Source: Metellina segmentata (taxonomy: Eukaryota; Arthropoda; Arachnida; Araneae; Tetragnathidae). From it: a DNA stretch of 64,000 nt. Below are positions 22,738 to 33,914 of this stretch, piece after piece; the stretch's first letter is position 1; every line of letters starts with the position of its first letter. The position numbers and the translations under genes are program-made. Below the pieces are notes generated by a model, which searched no databases, was not told the origin of the DNA, and saw nothing but the letters and a program-made list of their open reading frames with translations. The stretch spans positions 97,078,396 through 97,142,395 of the forward strand of contig OX375879.1 in assembly GCA_947359465.1 (NCBI GenBank), read 5' to 3'.

Positions 22738-25700
22738 ATGGCCAAAGAAGTCAAATCGGAGAATCCTTTTTTAGATGATGAAGATGAAGTTGACGATTAT
22801 GAGTTCCTGAACCATCCTCATCAAGGGCAATCTGGATATTTACTTGGAAATACGAGCTCCGGGAGTGAACAAAATGAATGGGAAGATAAGAGGAGACAGT
22901 TGCTCGAAGAAAGACGACGAATCGAGGAGAGAACTCTTCAAAGTACAAACAATTCTCTTGGTTTGCTGCACGAGTCAGAACAAGTTGGCATATTAACTGC
23001 AGAGGTTGGTTAAAGGGTGTATATTGCAATATAATTCTTAAAAACTCTGAGCAATTGTAATTTCACATTCATTTTATGAAAGAATTTTCCTTCCATAAAA
23101 TTATCTCTTAATGAACTATTTAGATTTTTAATACAGAAATTATGTACTAGTATTCTGCAATGGGGGGGATCCTTGGGTGAGATTGCTGCTTTACACTGCT
23201 CAGTGAATAGGACCCTTCCAAATATCCTGAATATTGCGATTTCTGAATGTGTGATGAAACAAATATTACTCTAGAAAGAGCATTTGAGCATGCACATTGT
23301 GATGTAGAATACTAGTTGATAGGATTAGGTTTTCATGGTTTGTTTGATTGGGTTTTTCCTGTGTACACGTTTATAACTATTTCCTAAACAGTCTTTTTTT
23401 ATTTAAAGATGGAGGAAAAGGGAAATAAATATTTTATTGACAAACACTGGTTTTACATGCTCTATTGGAAATACCAGATCACACAAAGGGTTTCAACACC
23501 CTTACCCCTCCAACTGTCATTTTCAGCACAGGTTCTCTTTCTTGGTGTGTGGGGGCTGTGGTAACCTGGTTGAAAGAGTAGCTAGTAACAGGTTGGTTAT
23601 GAGTTCGATACCTGATTCAACGAAATATCATTGTGTATGTGGGAGCTGGTGCGAATTAAATCTATATTCATGTTGGCTTGGTGTGAGTTTAGAGAGTGGC
23701 ATCTTTCTAAATTACAAGGCGTCCTGGGATCTTTCCTTCCTGGACCGAGCCCGTTGTGTTGCTCCAGTGCGACGCTAATTCAACTACCTTCCTTGTGTGT
23801 ATGCTTATTTTCTCAAAGAAATTTACCTAATATGGCCCCTGTTCCATAAAACTCAACCACTCTTTACACTGTTGCTGTGGGTCCAACATTTTCAAATTTT
23901 TACTAAGTTATGATCATGCATTTCTCGAGCTTGTATAAGTCTAATAAAAGTTTCCAATTTCCTGTGTTTCAAATATTACAAGGGGGCATGGCCCCTGATC
24001 GCTAATGCTTGCCAACCCCCGGAGGATTGCCTTGCAATCCTTAATGGTTCGCTGCACTCGAATCAATGAAGACATGTGTCCTAGTAGAAGGGATTGCTTA
24101 CAAAATATGATATTCCAAAAAAATTATTTTGAAATATAAATTTGTATTACAGAAAAGTTATTCAGTACCTCTGAAATCAGAACTCGAACAATTTTCAATT
24201 CAAACGAAAACTTTGTGCAAATTTTGACTTGCAATGTGAGCGCTGCTTTGAAAATCTAATACCCACCATGTTGTTTGTGTGTATATTTCCCCAGCATTCA
24301 AGTCACACATACACTTTTCCATTGAGTTTGTTGTTGAAAGTTGTAGTGCCAGTGTCTTGTTGAACTATAGTTATTGACCCTGAAAGTAGCCATTTTTTAT
24401 AATGGCCCTGAAAAGAGCCCTTGTTTTTGACATTTTGAAAGAAAGTTGTAATGAACTATAATTGTTAGCCCTGTAAAGAGCCGTTTTTTTAAATTGTATT
24501 TATAAGGGCTGTTTTTTTTTTTTTAATGTCCCTGAAAAGAGCTGTGTTTGACATTTTGAAAGAAACTCGTGAACATGAAAATAGCAAATAATAAAAATAA
24601 ATAGAATGGTAAAAGTTCCATTATGTCTTGAATCACTTTCTATTAAACTTTCATTGGCTTGTCTTGTACACTTTTTTTATTTATATTATGTAAGCTGCAA
24701 CAGCTCGACTAATATTAATTTTTTGCAATAAAATTTCAGCCGATAACGCTATAAATTCAATTGATGTGCGAGGCTTCCTGTTAAACTAACAATCGTAGTT
24801 TTTGCCTAAATGCGGTAACAAATGATGTCTTTTTTGTGTGCCACGTAAGAGAATTATCTATATAGATTTTACATTGTTGCATTTCATATTTATAGAAGAC
24901 ATAATGTTGGTGAAAATGCACTTAACTCTTACACCAAGATGTAATGTAACAACAAGCTTCATTTGTACACCCAAATTCCATTGCAGCAAATTCACTTGAC
25001 TCTTAACTAGTGACCTCAAAGTTTGTGTCTTCAACAGGTGTTAGTGCGTTTAATGGTGTTTGATTGAATTTTTTCGTGAATCATGATTAATTTGCAGTTC
25101 TATAATGGTTACACATGTATTTGAAGTTATGCTGAATGATGGTTTAGCATTCTACAATGTCACCACCTCGATACTCTCCTTTTCAGCCCTTTTTGTATTT
25201 TAAAATTATTATTTGTATTAATTTCATGTATTTTTTGTAAGATTGAGAGACATTGAGTTCCGATTTATTTGAAGGCTAAAATTGGAATTGTTTCGAATTT
25301 TGCAATTATCTACTTGGAAAGAAAGCTTTTGTATGCATTGCTGCCAACTCATGAAAAATAATGAGAGGAATATAAATATCCAATTAATTCCCTAACTTTT
25401 ATGCGACCTGCATAATTGAAAGCCTTCATTTATTACTTAAACTTTAAAACTCGGGTCGTCTTTCCTGCAAGCTGTAGACTGTGCAGGTTTGATTTATCTC
25501 TGTGTGCATTATAATTCCCTCTTCTGTATCACTAAAACTTGCCTTATGTATATATCCATTGCTTGATGTTGTATGTCTTGAGTTTGGTTAATAATTTCAA
25601 AATATTTGGTGTCAATATTTTTTAATGTAACTCTTGGTAATTTACATATTTTATATTTTTAGGAGCTAGTTAAACAAAGGGAACAGCTTGAAAATATCGA

Positions 25701-28700
25701 AGAAAATCTGGATCTCATTAACAGTACAATGCGCACTAGTCAAAAGCATATCAACTCTTTGAAAGTAAGAGCACTTTTTCAAAATTAAGATACAATTTTA
25801 GACACTTTTTATATGGACATTTTTTATTGGGTGATATAATTTCTGCATCCTAACAATCAGAATTTCATCTTGGTGTTCAAAGATTCGCGATTTTCTGCAA
25901 GGTTTGCTTATTGCATTCTATAAAGAAAAATTAAAAATTGAATTTGTATCTTGATATCGACTTGATAAAAAGTCGTGACAGGAATTGCTAATGACTCTCA
26001 CATACTCCATTCCTGTAGTGTAGCTTAGCATTTAACAACAACTTTGCTTCCGCAGTTTTTTTTTCCGAAATTAAAGGCTTTATTGTAAAGAACTGGTTTT
26101 ACATTTATGATTCAGAGTATTGGCCATAACCTACTCCCTTTGTTAGGGCAGCGTATGAATCCCACATTGAAAAAACTGATTATCTTTAGAAGCGATTCAC
26201 AAATTGATCCAATTTTTCACTTCTACATTAGACCGGAAGTGCTGGTTAGCCAGACCGTAAACCATTGATCGAAACAAGTGATAGTCAGAGGGAGCTATAC
26301 CTGGAGAATACGGCGGGTTGGATAGGACTTCCCATTTCAACATTTCCAAGTATGTCTTGACCACTTTCGCAACATGGGGTCGAGCATTGTCATGCTGCAA
26401 AATCACTTAATCGTGTCTTTCATTGTATTGTGGCAGTTTGTCTTTCAATGCTCGGTTTAAACACATTAATTGCATTCAATAAGGATCACCTGTGATTGTT
26501 TCAGTTGGTTTTAACAGCTCGTAATACACTATGCCGAGCTGGTCCCACCAAATACAGAGCTTGACCTTGGAGCTGTGAATATTTTGTTTTGCCGTCAACG
26601 TCAAAGCATGGCAGGGATATCCCCATGATTTTCTACGCTTGGGGTCCTCACGTTGGGTTGGCGTGGAAGTTTGGAGAGTGGGGTGCCAGCTCAGGTGTTG
26701 CTTCGTCATCTGACCGTGGTTCAAAATTACGAGGTGTTGTCCTCGGAACTTTCCCATAAGGGACTGATCCTGGACCGTCGTCAATAGCCCGTTGTGTTGC
26801 TCTAGTACGACGTTAACTGAAAAATTACCAATTATTATTATTTCTGCGCTTGGGGTTATCATAATGAACCCATTTTTTGTCCCCAGTCACAATGTGATGC
26901 AGAAATCCCTTCCGTCTTTGCCTTTCAAGCAGCTGTTCTAAAGCAAACAAATGCTGTTCAACATCTCTCAGTTAGAACTCGTATGTCACCCAATTTTCTT
27001 GATTCTGAATCATTCCCATATCTTTGAAGCATTTTGAGTTACTCCCAATGATCGTGCCAAATCTTTTTGACTTTGACATGAGCCTTCATTAAGTAATGCC
27101 TCCAATTTTGCATCTTCGAATACCTTTTCTTTTCCACCGCTTTGCCGGTCTTCACCACACTTGAAAATCACCACACTTGATGCGTTGAAACCACTCATGA
27201 CACATTCTTTTACTAATAGAGGCATTTGATGAGCTTCTGATGCAGATTTCTCCATATTGAAGCAGAAAATTAAAACCTCCCACATGACGAGAATTTGGCT
27301 CTTAAACTGACATTTTCAATCGAGAATGACTATGATGCAGACACAAATCAAGTAATGTTTCTATGGGGTTATGTTGCCCGATGCCCAAGTTTATTGCATG
27401 ACGTCTATGATCTATTTATTTCGACCACTACTTTCCGCTATAGACATCTATAGGAAAACGGCGGAAGCAAAGTTGTACACCTTATACAACTGGAGATGCT
27501 GAAATTCAATTTTCTCTATATGCATAAGTAAAAAAGGGTTGTTCTGTTCAGCGAAGTCAGTCAAGGAAACTTTGTGTACCATAATAGAAATGTCAATGCA
27601 TGTTTTTTGCCTGCATTTTGGATGGGGAATGTTATGCCTCAAACGACATAACACTAATTTTTAAGCCACACTGCACGCTACTTCCAAACTGCAGAATAAG
27701 CGCGCTATTTTCCAAGCCACTAGAAATGCCCAACTCTATTGTAAGATGCTGCTGACGTCACAGGCTGACTGGGCAGTTATAAAAAGACCGCTCGAAACGA
27801 TTATTCTTTTATTACCTAGCCAAACATGTGATTTCGGGGCGTGGCCTTCGTGCCACTCCAATCCTCCAAACATGGAGTTGAAATAATAAGCATATATTTT
27901 TTTCCTTTTTCTCTTTACTCTGCAGAGTGGAATGAAATCATTTGGACGAAATGTCCCTGACAATACTCCTGTTCAAAATACGGTGTGTTCCCCTTTTTCC
28001 CGATTAAATCCTAACCCTTATGTCCCTTAGCTTCTTTTGCCATTTTTCCCTCATTTTTTTAATTTTAAGTTCTAGAACTATAAGTTTTTTCTTAATTATG
28101 TGTGTTAACTCTTGATTGCCAGTTAATTAATTCATGTCATTCCTCTCTTTGTTCAATAAATATTCTTTGTTATTAAGTTACATCGTGGATATCTTTTGCG
28201 TTTTTGCACGAACTCTTTTGGTGATTTTTTATCTCAATCTTGCATATTATGTTTTTATATTTCAGTAAACTTTTCATTAATTAAGATTTCGACATCTCCT
28301 AATGGATAATTCATGTACAGGGTTCAGTGAGTCTTTCCTACTATAAATTTAATTACCACTATATGATCCAAAATTGTCTTAGTTATGTTCCTTTATTTTC
28401 GAACCTTTTGCTTTCATTAAATTTAATTACTACTGTTTAAAAAGGACATAACAGGAAGAGAGTATTTAAAAGGGCTTTAGAACACATAATGTTGAGAATT
28501 CCTACTTATTCTTTCACTTCACACACACAAAAAAAAGAATGCTTTTGATACCTGTAAATGAAAAATTAGCTTTTAACATCTTCCAAAACTGATGTATAAT
28601 TAAAACTCAAAACAATTTGGTATAGTGGGTTTTTGCTAAAATGTTGGAAAATTGTGCTTCTAATTTAAATTCAGTCACATGAATTTTGAAGCTACATGCG

Positions 28701-31700
28701 TCATTTACATTCTCATAAAAAAAGTTTCAGAAAACAAAACACTAATTTTTATATTGAAAAATTGGCACAACCATCAGAAATCAAGCTTTGCAAAGATGGG
28801 ACTTCGAGTCTCCACTCTGGTTTATGCCATTGGCTATTGAGGTTTGGGGAAAAGAATATACAAGGCATTTCATAAGGAGTTGGTCAAATGTTAAAAAAAA
28901 GGTAACTTAGAAATTGACTAAAAATTAAAACCGTTAAGAAATAATTTTTTTCCTCAAATATTTTAAAATCACTGTAATTGATTTGCAGTTACCAACTAAA
29001 AATTAACTGTTGGTGTCACTTTTTAATTTTAAAATTACTATGTGGGCATAATAGGATTTAAAATTAGGAGTTATTAGTTGAACTTTGCACCTAAATTTTC
29101 TTTTGATGACATCATTTTTAGACCTAGTTGTTATTTTTGATGCCTAACTTCTCAGAATTTCTTTGCATATTTGATATTAAAAGTAGGTAGAAATTATTTT
29201 GAAGGTAATATTTCATAAATACATTAAAAATCAACTGAACCAAAGTGTGTAAAATGAAACAAAGTAATGTAAAAGATTGCACTTGTATGCTTGGATTTAT
29301 GATGATAGTGTAAATAGGAGATAATCTTTACAATATGTACCTATAAGTTCTGAAAAAAAAAAAAAAATTGGTTTTACCAAGAAGTTGTTTTGTCATGAAT
29401 TATGATTGTGAGCTTTCAGATGGTTTCTTCTAAAAAGTTTTTTTTTCCAATGATATTGATTTGCATAATTTTTTTTACGTTTAATGTGCAATTATGATGT
29501 TTCAACATTAATTTTTTTTATCATTCGCAATCATGAATTTTGCAAATAATTTAAATTTTCTTCCAGAGTATCTTTGGTGGTATAAAAAATTATTTTACAA
29601 AAACTGGTACAGATCCAACTGTGATGGCTCCTGTAGACACTCCTCAAAGAAAACATTCCAGCAGTTTATTTAACACAATAGACAATCTGAAATCTGATAC
29701 CAGCTTACGAGAGGCAAGTCATCCAGCCTTTAGAGTCCGAGACTTGCCATACGATGAAGCAGATACATCTAAAACAGAACTTTCTCCAGAGAAAGTGCCA
29801 TCTCGTACTCCAAAATCTACCCCCAACATTGAAGAAAAACTGGATACAAATTTGGGTAATTTTGTTTAATTGTTGAATTACCTCTCAAGTGCATTTTATT
29901 GGATGCAGATTCAACTTTGAATCTTTTCATGAAATACTGCCAGTGCAAATATATTTTGCTACAAACAAGTTTTTAATCATTGTGTAAATTCCAAAACTAA
30001 ATAAGACTTCCAGTATTTAAGATACTAATACAGATTGCTCAGTTGCCAAGATCTTTGCAAAGTTGATTTAAAGTGTTATCATTTGGCATAAAACATGCAA
30101 TTCAGATTTTTATGCATTATATCTTAGTAAATGAAAGTTTCTTTCACGCAAATTAACTTTCACTCATCTAAATAGAAAATTCATTTTATTTGGTTTCGTC
30201 AATACTTAATTTTTGACACAGAACTATATCTCCTCATTATATACGGGGAAGTAATTTGTGAATTTACCATTACATAAAACTGGAAACGATTCTACTCCGT
30301 ACGATTGACAAAACATAGGTAGTATGTATACTGTTGGATATAGGAAGGAACAACATCAAATTAGACATAAACAACTGCTGTCAGTTAAGACTGAGCAAGC
30401 TGACAATGTCATGAAAGTATCTCATTCAGTTCATTTTTGCACATCCCTTTAGATTAGAGGTGCACAACCTGCGGCCCGCAAACTAATTCTGACTAAACTT
30501 CCAAGGGGATTGAAGTTAAGAAGTAAATTGACTGACAAACATTTAGAATCAGTCTTAAAGAGTTTCTACTAGCAGTATTGAACCTAAAATACCTAAATTA
30601 GTTAGTAAAACTCAGTATCAGCCATCCCATTAGCAAGCTATAACATAATTATTGTTTATAGTTTAGAAATTTTAATATTAAATATATTTGATGCTATAAT
30701 TTTTATTTCTAATTTTACTGATATCATTAAAATTTTTGATACTCATCTTTATTGCTCATTGTACTTATTACTGTTATTAAATTTATAACCTAAAATAATT
30801 TGCTGAAGTACACATGATGTTCTTGAGACACAGTCTTAAAAGTAATTCTAAATGATTGATCATTGCAAATGGTTGGTAACTTCTTTTTTTTTTAAACTAT
30901 TCACAATATTATTCATTTAGCTCTATAACAAGCTCCTAGATTTTTTGATAAAACATTTGTAAGTTTAATCTTAAAAAATAAGTGACTATTTTTTACTATA
31001 CATATTAAGTGTAATAACAGCTGTACATAATTGGGTAGTAAGACTTTCATTGTGTCTGTGGTGTAACTTTATTTGTGGCCCCCCATGTCTCAATCAATGG
31101 TGCGAGTGGCCCTTCTCCCAAAAAGGTTGTGCACCCCTACTTTAGATGTTAACCATGTCATGTCAACACCTCAGTCCGTAGATAGTGAGCAATGCTATTA
31201 TCAGATACGTATGATAGTGAGGAAACAAAAATTTAGACTGAAGTAGGGAGCCTGAAGTTGGATCAACTTAAAAATTCCAGAGATGTCTAAGAAACATGAC
31301 AACACAAAGTGCTATTATGATCGCCAAGTTGAAGGAGCAATCATAGGCCTCTGGAATTTGAAAAACGGACTAGACACTGGCTAAGCAAAGGTGTGCCTTG
31401 GAAACTACAAAATCAATTCAGGCGGCCTTGAAGCTGCAACCATTCATTTACCCACTTAGTCCTATGTAAAGATATGTACCTGTCTGTCTTTTCAACATTA
31501 CTTCTCTCTGGCAGTTGATAAAAGTATCTCTATATCGAACCTCCCTTTTTAACATAGTTAAAATTTTATATTTTGGATGCTTTAAAGTTTAAAAAAGATT
31601 TTTCTTTTTCAGAATTCATGTCTTTGGGCTTGGGAAGATTGAAGAATTTAGCAATTGGTCTAAATGATGAAATTGGTCAACAAAATGACATGATTGATAC

Positions 31701-31779
31701 GATTCACAATAAAGCTGACAAAGCAGATGAAACTCTGGAATACCAAAACCGTCAAATCAAACGTATCTTAAAGAAGTAG
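22738..31779 (+). CDS. SNAP29: SNAP29, synaptosome-associated protein 29 (Qbc-SNARE), 4 coding exons
   Basis: Coding exons are 22738-23004, 25663-25764, 29567-29855 and 31613-31779, all with GT/AG introns of phase 0, 0 and 1; they join to 274 aa (human about 258). Seen: an N-terminal NPF motif (residues 9-11, the EHD-binding motif of SNAP29), an acidic stretch, a Qb helix from about residue 45 to 125 running through SEQ-GILTAEE and ending SQKHINSLK, then SIFGGIKNYF, a Ser/Pro/Thr-rich linker, and a C-terminal Qc helix (LGRLKNLAIGLNDEIGQQ onward) with the expected zero-layer Gln. There is no cysteine, so no SNAP25-type palmitoylation site; membrane attachment is through partners. Family knowledge: SNAP29 pairs with syntaxin-17 and VAMP7/8 in autophagosome-lysosome fusion and other endomembrane fusion. 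Introns carry a SINE, a Helitron, a mariner and a small hAT. The ATG follows TAAAAT and the reading continues directly into family sequence. The identity is very secure. Confidence 0.95.
23553..23782 (+). repeat. tRNA-SINE copy in SNAP29 intron 1
   Basis: Starts with a tRNA-like head (GTAACCTGGTTGAAAGAGTA; B box GAGTTCGATACC), continues with the family body (GTGTGAGTTTAGAGAGTGG) and ends with GCCCGTTGTGTTGCTCCAGT. Plus orientation, nearly full length, considerably diverged. Confidence 0.75.
23979..24866 (-). mobile_element. Non-autonomous Helitron (family A) in SNAP29 intron 1, with stem-loop array
   Basis: On the minus strand it starts A|TCTATATAGATAATTCTCTT and ends in GGCCATGCCCCCTTG followed by T. 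The same 5' and 3' ends and body occur at 32806-33406. Inside, four histone-3'-end-like stem-loop sequences occur (24376-24391, 24404-24419, 24467-24482, 24528-24543). No Rep/helicase coding region. Confidence 0.75.
26037..27476 (-). pseudogene. DD34D mariner relic in SNAP29 intron 2, interrupted by a SINE
   Basis: Terminal inverted repeats CAACTTTGCTTCCGC at both ends. Minus-strand fragments: the N-terminal helix-turn-helix part (SQKDLARSLGVTQNASKIWE, near 27010-27070), then after a SINE break the core with WWDQLGIVYYELL and HDNARPHVAKVV...YSPGIAPSDYHLF, 34 residues between the second and third Asp. Several stops and frameshifts. Dead. Confidence 0.88.
26646..26841 (+). repeat. 5'-truncated SINE with 15-bp target duplication inside the mariner
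   Basis: Flanked by TTCTACGCTTGGGGT (26631-26645) and TTCTGCGCTTGGGGT (26842-26856), one mismatch. The body starts mid-SINE without the tRNA head and ends GTACGACGTTAACTGAAAAA, then TTACCAATTATTATTA. The truncation and long duplication are typical of target-primed reverse transcription by a LINE. Confidence 0.88.
27480..29566. other. SNAP29 intron 2 remainder, mostly unassigned
   Basis: AT-rich apart from a GC-richer patch at about 27660-27880 that includes TGACGTCA and TATAAAAAGACC (near 27776). No coding frame or transposon family recognised. Confidence 0.35.
30455..31139. mobile_element. Non-autonomous hAT (685 bp) in SNAP29 intron 3, target duplication CTTTAGAT
   Basis: CTTTAGAT at 30447-30454 and 31140-31147, perfect. 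Ends TAGAGGTGCACAACCTGCGG and (inverted) GGTTGTGCACCCCTA. No transposase frame remains. Confidence 0.9.
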
Positions 31780-32805
31780 ACATCGAACATGTTATCTGTA
31801 TATTTTGTATCTGTTTAGTATTCTGTCATAGAAATTGTTCAAGCTTTTGCTGACAATTACTCATAAAATATCAATTAGTAAAGAGTTGTAATGAAAAGGC
31901 ATTTACAGTTTAAAAATGTTTTTTATTAGTATTATTTAATTGTTAAGTTTTCAATAAACACATTTGCAAATTAGTTCATTTTTAGAACGTTTATTGTCAT
32001 ATGGAGCTATTTGTTTCTCCAACAGTTTAAATATGTAGAGCTTAGACATACCAGTGATAGTACTAAGATTCTTCGGACGTTTTTTCTCTTTTTTGCAATA
32101 TAAATATTGAAAACTTTTTTTATAAAATGAAAAATGCAGATTATTTTTTGTTTAATGTGGAATATTTATATGAAATGTAAAGTTACTAGCTTTCAACATT
32201 TTTGTTGTTCAATAAAAAATGTCAGTCTCATTCCTTAAATTGTTTTTTTTTTTTTTGCTTACTTAATTATATGTCATAAACAACTTATTTTAAAATATTC
32301 AAAAAATTTTAAACATAGAAAAATAATAAAAATCAAATATAAATAATAATTTCAAATATATTTGAAAATAATTTTGAATATGACATCTTTTCATTATTTT
32401 TACCATACCATTAACCATAAGATTATTAGTTTGTTAGCAGTATTGAAAAATTTATCAAGAAAACGAATTCCAAAAATTAACCAAACTAAGTAAAGCTAAT
32501 GTTAAAATTTAATAAATTCATCCTTTCCTTTCATCATATTCAGTTGCCTCTAACACAATGGCAAGCATACAAATTATATATACATATTGTGAAACTTATC
32601 ACTTATGCTAAAGAAGGCAATCGAGTAAATGTCATTTCTAGTCTAAACTGCTTATTTTTTAGGCTGTCTTCAAAAGTTGATTTTGTTACATTTACTTTTT
32701 ATGATCATTCTATTTTTTTTAAACATGAACATCAAATCTGAATTTATAAAAATTATATTTTACTCTCAATATGTTACAGTGCCTCATTGCACTTTTACAC
32801 CTTAA
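31780..32805. other. SNAP29 3' UTR and AT-rich downstream DNA
   Basis: After the poly(A) signals near 31953 and 32210 the sequence is very AT-rich. No gene or repeat family recognised. Confidence 0.4.
31953..31958 (+). promoter_or_regulatory. Probable SNAP29 poly(A) signal AATAAA
   Basis: AATAAA lies 174 nt after the SNAP29 stop codon in an AT-rich tract. A second AATAAA at about 32210 could be an alternative. Position and motif are the only evidence. Confidence 0.55.
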
Positions 32806-33406
32806 CTAGGGGGCCCGCCAACCCCAGAGGATTGCTTTGGTTTGCTGCCCAAACCAATGCTTGCTTCGCTCGCATCAATGAAGACATGTGTCCTAGCAGA
32901 AAGAATTGTTTACAAAATATGATATTCAAAAAAAATTTATTTCAAATCTAAATTTGCTGTATTACAGAAAATATATATACAGTACCCTAAAATCAGAATT
33001 CAAATGAAAACTTTGAGCAAATTTTGAGTCGAAATGTGAGCACTGCTTTGGAAATTGAATACCCAGCAGGTTGTTTCTGTGTACATTTTCAGCACTTTCG
33101 AGTCACACACACTTTTTCATTGAGTTTGTTGTCGAAAGTTATAGTGCAAGCTTCTTATTGAACTATAGTTGTTGGCCCTGAAAAGGACCGTTTTTTAAAT
33201 AACCCTCTTCTTTCTTTGATTTCCAATTATAAACTGCAACAGTTCGACTCAAATGAATTTTTTTTCAGTAAAATTTTATCCGATAACACTAAATTCAATT
33301 GAGGCGTTAGGCTTCATGGTAAACAAACAATCGTACAATATTGGCAAAACGCAATAACAAATAATGTCTTTTTTTGCATGCCACGTAAGAGAATTATATA
33401 TATAGA
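32806..33406 (-). mobile_element. Non-autonomous Helitron (family A), second copy
   Basis: On the minus strand it starts A|TCTATATATATAATTCTCTT and ends GGCGGGCCCCCTAG|T, the canonical TC...CTAG ends inserted between A and T. Body shared with 23979-24866. Contains one histone-like stem-loop at 33174-33189. Confidence 0.85.
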
Positions 33407-33914
33407 TAAATACAGTAACAGTGTTTGAAACTGCTGCCTAATTGGTATAGGGCTTTTCTGACATCCAGTAGGTTGGTGTTATATTTAATGCATCTTAACT
33501 AAAATGCAACTTAGCCAGATATTTCGGTCAAAAATATGATTAAAAAAAGACCATTTAAAAAATTCTGCAAAAATCAATTGTATCAGTTTCTATCATCCAA
33601 AAACACTAATAGTTTCACATTGGAACACTAAATATTTTGAGATATTAATTTTGTTTGGGGCTGAAAAAGTTTATATTAGGTTCAATGGACAATATGCAAA
33701 TACTTCATTTTTTGCTTACAAAGGGCAGGATGTAGCCCTTAGTTTATTGTTAGACAAACCTTTATTTAGTCATCAAATATAGTATTGGATCATAAAATAT
33801 TAATTAGCTCTAAATTTAGAGTTCCAATTTCAAATTATACAGCATGCATTAAGTACTTATAGGGGCCTAAACATATTTTTAAAACATACTTTTTTGTAAT
33901 TCAAGGTATAAATA

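Noticed and set aside
23437..23778. 113-codon frame in SNAP29 intron 1
   Set aside because: It is the translation of a SINE copy.
26476..26862. 128-codon minus-strand frame as a single protein
   Set aside because: It is a chimera of SINE sequence and mariner transposase, explained by the SINE insertion.
27660..27880. TATAAAAAGACC patch in SNAP29 intron 2 as a promoter or LTR
   Set aside because: No terminal TG/CA pair, no primer-binding site, no coding frame nearby. Left as unassigned.
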